From the NCBI GenBank assembly GCA_020697375.1, contig JAJFBJ010000126.1, positions 1 to 9,530 of the forward strand: a stretch of 9,530 bases of DNA, written 5' to 3'. This DNA comes from Nitrospira sp. GTDB taxonomy: Bacteria; Nitrospirota; Nitrospiria; Nitrospirales; Nitrospiraceae. The position numbers were made by a program, and so were the translations under genes. Numbering within the stretch: the stretch's first letter is position 1; the number at the start of each line of letters is the position of its first letter. Below the pieces are notes generated by a model. That model had not been told where the DNA came from and did not search any database. It worked only from the letters and a program-made list of their open reading frames with translations. Positions 5,969 to 9,530 of the stretch are shown piece by piece.

Positions 5969-6406
5969 CTATGCCCGCGCTGATGATAGTGCCATCATCG
6001 TAAGGATATCCAAGCGGCCGCGTTCCAAGACCTCCCGCAGAGGCGAGTCCCAGACGTTGGCCAGCGTGTGCCGGACGGTGTTCAGGACGGTCTGAATCGG
6101 ACAGGGCTTCGGAAGAATGGACAGCGTGTGATGCGACAATGGCAGGGAGGCCGGAGCAGACACGCCGCCCGACATCACCAACAGGCGAAGATCGGGAAAC
6201 AGGCGGTGCAGCATCGAAACACCGGCCAAGCCGATGGCTGTGAAGCCGTCACTGATCGCCAGATCAACAGGAGACCACTGAAGTTGTGCAATGGCCTCGG
6301 GATAGCTGGCTGCGCCGACCGCGGTATGGCCGTCCGTTTCGAGGGCGGCACATAACCACTCTCGGACCTGACTATCGTTGTCGATCACCAGGACGCTGCC
6401 GGGCAT
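5969..6406 (-). CDS. Stand-alone response regulator receiver protein (CheY-like)
   Basis: The 145-residue protein is a single receiver domain with a short C-terminal extension. The start SVLVIDNDSQ supplies the acidic pocket (Asp9, Asp11). The phosphoacceptor is Asp53 (LAISDGF), the switch Ser79 is in VMSGG, and the conserved Lys100 is in ILPKP. Receivers accept a phosphate from a histidine kinase and change partner binding. With no DNA-binding or enzymatic output domain, this one must act through a partner or a phosphorelay. Residues 118-145 form a helical tail. GAGGAGG ends five bases before the ATG and fixes the start. No kinase is encoded in the window. It is transcribed away from the tandem receivers at 6778-7724 and is divergent in sequence from them. 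Confidence 0.87.
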   Translation of the reverse strand: MPGSVLVIDNDSQVREWLCAALETDGHTAVGAASYPEAIAQLQWSPVDLAISDGFTAIGLAGVSMLHRLFPDLRLLVMSGGVSAPASLPLSHHTLSILPKPCPIQTVLNTVRHTLANVWDSPLREVLERGRLDILTMMALSSARA

Positions 6407-6777
6407 GGGACACCTCCTCGGTGAAGGTTTCCGCTGTGGCTCACCCTACCTCACAGAGACGTGGCCGACAACAGGGGAGATGCCTAGGGCAGGACAGCGG
6501 CAGGTAGAGCCGATGAGGGGCCGCTCGCCACAATAAGGAAGGACCACGATCAACGAACAGCACTGCACAGCACACGTTCCCCCCGTGGCTCCTCAGCCCC
6601 TGTCCGCTCGGATGCTGTTCCTGCTGGACTCAGTGGTGGTATTCCCTCCGGGCGTACCGTGCAGGAAGGGTGTCGATCACGGCGCGGGCGCGAGCGACGA
6701 CCTGAACCGGTAGAGCTCTACGCTAAAGCCATAATACTGGTGGACCCTAAGTGGATTCCGGATATACACCGCACGTC
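6407..6777. other. Divergent intergenic region between receiver genes
   Basis: About 370 bases separate the minus-strand receiver from the plus-strand receiver pair. A plus-strand 88-codon frame (6659-6925) runs out of it into the receiver but is mostly Arg/Ser-rich text that looks incidental. Only its part at 6830-6855 is real coding sequence, belonging to the receiver. I see no hairpin terminator and no clear promoter pair. It should contain promoters for both directions. Confidence 0.45.
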
Positions 6778-7161
6778 ATGGCGGCAATTCTCGTCATCGA
6801 AGATACGGAGGCTGTGCGCGGCCTTCTTTCGGGCAATCCTTGAACAAGCCGGCATATGGTCCGGGAAGCCTCGCACGGAGTGGAGGGCATTCGTCTCTTT
6901 CACCAGGCGCCGACCGATCCGGTGATCACAGACATTTACATGCCGGAGGGTGATGGATTGGAAGTGATTCGCCTGTTGCGCCAGGAGCGTCCAGTCCTCA
7001 AGATCTTAGCCGTCTCGGGGCGAACCGGACAGAACGAAATACTCACTGCGGCGAAACTGTTGGGCGCCGATGGCATTTTACTAAAACCGGTGGGAGTGGA
7101 AGAATTGCGCTTGGCCGTGGTGACGCTGTTGAGCGGTACCACCACGGACCCCAGCCCGTAG
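6778..7161 (+). pseudogene. CheY-like receiver disrupted by two compensating single-base indels
   Basis: ATG 6778 begins MAAILVIEDTEAVRGLL, then the frame meets TGA at 6841-6843. The expected next residues RAILEQAG lie one frame over (6830-6853). From 6856 the original frame resumes (MVREASHGVEGIRLF) to the stop at 7161. Removing one T from the TTT at 6827-6829 and adding one C after 6853 restores a 127-residue receiver, with Asp52 as phosphoacceptor, Ser80 and Lys103. By hand alignment about 68 of the first 120 positions are identical to the neighbour at 7335-7724. As the sequence stands, only residues from 6856 onward can be made, without the first strand and acidic pocket, so phosphorylation would be lost. 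No good ribosome site precedes 6778. Confidence 0.8.
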
Positions 7162-7334
7162 CAGCAGGATCCATCGTCTCACCGCATCCAAACCGCAGGG
7201 ACCGGCAAAATCCGTGTAAACTGGGGTTTCCCGCAGCTGACTGTTGTTCCTACGAGGTGTCAAATGGGCAGATTGTTTGTCTTCAATCACACCAGCGGCC
7301 TATACACGTCCACAGGAAGCATGTCACGAAGGCT

Positions 7335-7724
7335 ATGGCTACTATTCTCGTCATCGATGATACCGAATCCGTGCGGGGGCTCATGCGAACCATTCTTGAA
7401 AGCGATGGCCATACCGTGTTGGAAGCCACATCTGGCAACGAAGGGATCCATCTCTTTCAAGAGTCCTACGTCGATGCAGTGATTACCGATCTGCACATGA
7501 CAGATGGCGACGGACTGGACGTGATCCGCGCATTGCGGGGGCAGGGTAAAGAAGTGGGAATCCTAGCTGTCTCAGGAGCCGAGAGCGGTGACAGAATGTT
7601 GAGCACGGCACAGCTCTTGGGGGCTGACGGTATTCTCCTCAAACCGTTCGCGGTGGAGGAGTTCGTTGCCGCTGTGACCCTGGTGCTCGGCGAACGCAAG
7701 AGTCGGACAGCCCAGCCAGGGTAG
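7335..7724 (+). CDS. Stand-alone response regulator receiver protein (CheY-like)
   Basis: The frame opens at GTG 7257, but the protein should begin at ATG 7335 (MATILVIDDTESVRG). Receivers start this way, and the paralogue just upstream begins at the same place; GAAGG sits two bases before it, closer than ideal. The result is 129 residues with Asp8/Asp9 as acidic pocket, Asp52 (AVITDLHM) as phosphoacceptor, Ser80 (LAVSG) and Lys103 (GILLKPF). It has no output domain, so it likely works through a partner or a phosphorelay. It is a tandem duplicate of 6778-7161, separated by 173 bases, and unlike that copy it is intact. The Lys/Arg/Gln tail after residue 119 is probably disordered. Confidence 0.85.
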   Translation: MATILVIDDTESVRGLMRTILESDGHTVLEATSGNEGIHLFQESYVDAVITDLHMTDGDGLDVIRALRGQGKEVGILAVSGAESGDRMLSTAQLLGADGILLKPFAVEEFVAAVTLVLGERKSRTAQPG

Positions 7725-7745
7725 CCAACACTGTTATTGTGCCAC

Positions 7746-7765
7746 CCCGGTCTGTGGAGACCGGG
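7746..7765. terminator. Hairpin between convergent genes, likely bidirectional terminator
   Basis: CCCGGTCT (7746-7753) and AGACCGGG (7758-7765) are perfect inverted arms of eight bases around a four-base GTGG loop. The hairpin lies between the plus-strand receiver stop (7724) and the minus-strand zinc-ribbon stop (7807), where a shared terminator is expected. No T-run follows on either strand, so it is not a textbook intrinsic terminator; it may instead stabilise mRNA 3' ends. Confidence 0.45.
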
Positions 7766-7806
7766 ACCAGTTGGGCGGGCTGGATTGTGCCTCGTCCATG
7801 TCATTC

Positions 7807-7995
7807 TCACTGAGCTGCCGCGTAATATACCACTCTCCCCTCTTCGCCACAGCGGGCGCACAAACCTGTTGTGTAAATGCGTTGGTGACTAGAATCCCAC
7901 GAACCCATCAATCGCTCCAGGCGCATTTCATCCGCTAGTGAAGCGGGCGACCCGAGCCGTACAAAACAGGGGCTACAATAGCTATGCCATTCCAT
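7807..7995 (-). CDS. Small zinc-ribbon-like protein
   Basis: With start ATG 7995, preceded by GGAGGG at a four-base spacing, the protein has 62 residues. ATG 8007 is possible but its ribosome site touches it. Two cysteine pairs, Cys7-x2-Cys10 (YCSPCF) and Cys46-x2-Cys49 (CARCGEEG), form a classical four-Cys zinc ribbon with a helical spacer (ASLADEMRLERLMG). The end GEEGRVVYYAA gives the strand that packs against the second knuckle. Such compact ribbons bind nucleic acid or protein partners; nothing here says which. It is the last gene of the minus-strand series after the AP2 protein, with a 71-base gap, and is followed by the hairpin at 7746-7765. Confidence 0.65.
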   Translation of the reverse strand: MEWHSYCSPCFVRLGSPASLADEMRLERLMGSWDSSHQRIYTTGLCARCGEEGRVVYYAAAQ

Positions 7996-8066
7996 CCGTC
8001 CCTCCATCCTTCAAAGTGGGCAAACACATGATAGTACCCTCATCTTACAGACGAGTCCGGCGGGCA

Positions 8067-8579
8067 CTACTCGGAAACGCCCTGGAGAGAAAGACCGATG
8101 GATTGTCTGTAGTGAGGGACGAGAATTGTGTGGCGCAGCCGATCTCTTAAGAGGAGAGTTGTCGAAGGGGCCTCTTCCCGTGCACGTACCGCCAGAAAAT
8201 ACGCCCCACGTTCGCCATACTTCTGAATCGAGAACAGGCATTGCTTGAATCGGCCGCCATCGAAGGGCCATTTGGCGAGCCAATACCCAGTCCGCACGGG
8301 ATTCTTGCAGCGACGGTCCATGATCTCGAGGCGCGTCACGCCAGACACACCGGAACGGTTGTTCTTTTTCCGTATGGCGCAATGCTCAGCACGGGTCAGC
8401 GGGGCATGCGTGGCGATGATAATATCCCGATAGGCGACGGCAGCTTGTAAGGCCTTTCGTTTTCCGCCATGCCGCTGATCACTGAAGTTTCGGGAATAGA
8501 TACGACAGCGCCATTGAATCTCCATCCGCCACGCATGCGTATTCGAGGCCTCGCGATCGATGCGGATGATCCCGTACAT
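8067..8579 (-). CDS. Protein with two tandem AP2-like DNA-binding repeats
   Basis: The protein has 170 residues. The first repeat (about 3-53) reads GIIRIDREASNTHAWRMEIQ, then GGKRKALQAAVAYRD. The second (about 73-135) reads NNRSGVSGV, YWLAKWPFDGGRFKQCLFS, then YGERGAYFLAVRARE. This fits the AP2/ERF fold: three strands carrying the N/T-SGV-GV signature and a W-x-A-x-W strand, then a helix with A-x-x-A-x-x-Y/A-R. Bacterial AP2 domains bind DNA and occur alone or fused to HNH homing endonucleases; no nuclease motif is present here. The last 33 residues (138-170) look unlike the family and may be a novel tail or out of frame. An in-frame TAG nine bases upstream fixes ATG 8579 as the earliest start. 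The ribosome site is poor. Confidence 0.75.
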   Translation of the reverse strand: MYGIIRIDREASNTHAWRMEIQWRCRIYSRNFSDQRHGGKRKALQAAVAYRDIIIATHAPLTRAEHCAIRKKNNRSGVSGVTRLEIMDRRCKNPVRTGYWLAKWPFDGGRFKQCLFSIQKYGERGAYFLAVRAREEAPSTTLLLRDRLRHTILVPHYRQSIGLSLQGVSE

Positions 8580-8585
8580 AGGCAG

Positions 8586-8837
8586 CTAGTCGGCTTGGAT
8601 TCCTCCGGGGAATATCACTTGTCTCAACGAAAGCATATCGATAGGAATTTTTGGCATCTCGGTATTAATAGTCATTAGCTCGGTACTATTGTCGGGGCTA
8701 TTTTTAGAACCTCTCCTGGTTATTTGAACAATGATTGGCGTTTTATGTACCGTGCCATCAGATGTAACCTTGTAGGTTGCGCATCCAATGATATGCGGGA
8801 AAATGAAATGAAATCTTTGCGAAAGCTGCTGAAGGCT
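8586..8837 (-). CDS. Hidden lipoprotein-like ORF upstream of the AP2 gene, start not resolved
   Basis: This frame is open for 83 codons and reads convincingly as protein from about 8796: FIFPHIIGCATYKVTSDGTV, then TPIIVQITRRG, ELMTINTEMPKIPIDMLSLR, ending FPGGIQAD. IIGC matches a lipobox, so the product could be an outer-membrane lipoprotein cleaved before that Cys. No ATG, GTG or TTG opens the frame before the Cys, so the signal peptide probably begins in a neighbouring frame and an indel lies near 8797-8806. A TTG preceded by AGGAAA in the adjacent frame is a candidate. Base composition is more AT-rich than its neighbours, suggesting a different origin. Its stop is six bases before the AP2 start. 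Confidence 0.45.
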   Translation of the reverse strand, partial: SLQQLSQRFHFIFPHIIGCATYKVTSDGTVHKTPIIVQITRRGSKNSPDNSTELMTINTEMPKIPIDMLSLRQVIFPGGIQAD

Positions 8838-8910
8838 TCAAGACTTTCCTGTATTGCTGCCTTGCCAATTCCAAAGCCGGAATGTTCAATACTCTCCTGC
8901 CCTGGGAATA

Positions 8911-9078
8911 TTACCGTTCCGCCCATAGATGCCATGGGCGGATCTCTTTGCCCCATTTCGCATAGTTCCTTTTGTTGGCAATAAGGGCTTCGCTTAGGCC
9001 TGGACGCATGAGAAAGGTGCAATGGTCCAGAGCAATGACCGCCTCATCGATATCATGCCCAGCGAGCCATTGATTCAT
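8911..9078 (-). CDS. Hypothetical 55-residue protein, possibly truncated by a stop codon
   Basis: ATG 9078 opens a clean frame reading MNQWLAGHDIDEAVIALDHC, LMRPGLSEALIANKRNY and AKWGKEIRPWHLWAER before TAA at 8913-8911. Codon choice and residue pattern look genuine, with two amphipathic helices and a Trp-rich end; no family recognised. The ribosome site is weak. After the TAA the same frame stays open and protein-like (YSQGRRVLNIPALELARQQ and on) for over 40 codons, so the TAA may be a nonsense change in a longer gene. The 3' end is spanned by a perfect inverted repeat (8918-8942). Confidence 0.45.
   Translation of the reverse strand: MNQWLAGHDIDEAVIALDHCTFLMRPGLSEALIANKRNYAKWGKEIRPWHLWAER
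8918..8942. repeat. Perfect inverted repeat over the 3' end of the 55-residue ORF
   Basis: TCCGCCCAT (8918-8926) and ATGGGCGGA (8934-8942) are exact nine-base inverted arms around a seven-base loop. In the coding direction the hairpin ends five bases before the TAA (8913-8911). No T-run follows. It could be an attenuator, an mRNA-end hairpin or a protein-binding site, or the by-product of coding IRPWHLWAE. Confidence 0.4.
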
Positions 9079-9224
9079 GGCTCATGTTCAAAGCCTTTTT
9101 TATACCACCCGCATACGTCTTCAACAGGTCCTGCAAAGCTATCCGTTGTCTACACAGCTAGCAAAGACGGGCGGGGCCGGCGGTGTTAGAGCATTGGAAT
9201 AGCGCATGTTAGGTTCGCTATTGT

Positions 9225-9445
9225 TCAAGGACAATTATCGGAGCGGGGCGGCGGGTTGGTAAATGACCACACCAGAGAGACGACCCATCCCACGACAGTC
9301 CAGCCGAGCAGAAGATTCAACGCCAAAATCGCCACACGAATGTAATGAGTCCGTACCCACGCAATGATGGCCGGTAGAACGCGAAGCCGACTGCGAGGGA
9401 CGGCACGCCAAAAGAGACGTCAAAACTGGGGGGAAACATAGACAT
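9225..9445 (-). pseudogene. Superinfection-immunity-like small membrane protein, frameshifted
   Basis: ATG 9445 begins MSMFPPSFDVSFGVPSLAVG. The family-like part LPAIIAWVRTHYIRVAILAL, then NLLLGWTVVGWVVSLVWSFT, lies one frame over and ends at TGA 9227-9225. Adding one T to the TT run at about 9378-9379 (AA on the plus strand) joins them as FAFLPAIIAW, about 73 residues. This matches the T4-type superinfection immunity (Imm-like) family: a short membrane segment, LP-x-IIA, a basic loop, then LNLLLGW-x-x-x-GW-x-x-x-LVW. Many bacterial chromosomes carry such proteins without known phage function. Two membrane helices place it in the inner membrane. The observed frame cannot yield the second helix from this start. 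Confidence 0.6.
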
Positions 9446-9451
9446 GGTCTC

Positions 9452-9530
9452 TCACTGTCCAATCCATTTCTCTAGACGTACCGCGAAATATCCTCGGGGC
9501 TTCCGCTTGTCCCTGTGCTTCTTCAGGAGA
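9452..9530 (-). CDS. Possible C-terminal end of a gene entering from beyond the window
   Basis: One minus-strand frame reads LLKKHRDKRKPRGYFAVRLE, then KWIGQ and a TGA at 9454-9452. It ends seven bases before ATG 9445 of the membrane protein. A second frame (SPEEAQGQAEAPRIFRG and on, ending at 9420) is also open to the window edge. I prefer the first for codon choice and because it ends just before the next start. Too short to identify. Confidence 0.25.
   Translation of the reverse strand, partial: LLKKHRDKRKPRGYFAVRLEKWIGQ

Noticed and set aside
6659..6925. 88-codon plus-strand ORF
   Set aside because: Only eight codons (6830-6853) belong to the receiver in a shifted frame; the rest is incidental.
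7466..7861. 131-codon minus-strand ORF
   Set aside because: Shadow of the receiver gene on the opposite strand; Arg/Thr/Ser-rich text without domain signals.
8720..9022. 100-codon minus-strand and 86-codon plus-strand ORFs
   Set aside because: Both compete with the better 55-residue frame (8911-9078) and the lipoprotein-like frame (8586-8837), which have more coherent protein text; short parts might still belong to a frameshifted gene.
1..9530. Mobile elements, CRISPR arrays, tRNA or rRNA genes, toxin-antitoxin pairs
   Set aside because: No transposase motifs, regularly spaced direct repeats, cloverleaf-like segments or recognisable toxin or antitoxin folds were seen on either strand by eye.

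Overview
The window reads as chromosomal accessory DNA from a moderately GC-rich Gram-negative bacterium. The mix points to a Nitrospira-like (Nitrospirota) environmental organism: short PilZ proteins, stand-alone CheY-like receivers, a Crp/Fnr regulator, an outer-membrane beta-barrel, a tandem AP2 protein and many small zinc-ribbon or orphan proteins. That assignment is inference from gene style only. No rRNA, tRNA, CRISPR array, insertion sequence or phage structural gene is visible.

Layout. 1-800: a tiny ORF with a strong ribosome site, then a minus-strand zinc-ribbon protein. 945-1603: a degenerate, apparently frameshifted PilZ protein and a small orphan. 1633-2469: a minus-strand outer-membrane beta-barrel. 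2874-4545: a plus-strand run with a secreted small protein, a hidden 53-aa ORF whose stop overlaps the next start (ATGA), an orphan with a GWYW motif, and a Crp/Fnr regulator. 4594-5101: on the minus strand, a canonical PilZ protein overlaps (TAATG) a frameshifted second GWYW-type protein. 5231-5968: minus-strand pieces of a coiled-coil protein and a zinc-binding protein. 5969-7724: three stand-alone receivers, one on minus and a tandem paralogous pair on plus, the first of the pair disrupted. 7746-7765: a hairpin between convergent genes. 7807-9530: a minus-strand series with a zinc-ribbon protein, a double AP2 protein, a hidden lipoprotein-like ORF, a 55-aa orphan and a frameshifted superinfection-immunity-like membrane protein.

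Function. The recognisable theme is signalling and regulation (PilZ, receivers, Crp/Fnr) plus envelope proteins. I see no complete pathway and no convincing new multi-gene system. The strongest unusual observation is that at least five coding frames are broken by single-base changes, mostly in short homopolymers. Restoring one base brings back a clean family-like protein in most of them. This means either widespread decay of small accessory genes or residual indel errors in the assembly. Several real genes are hidden from ordinary ORF calling as a result.
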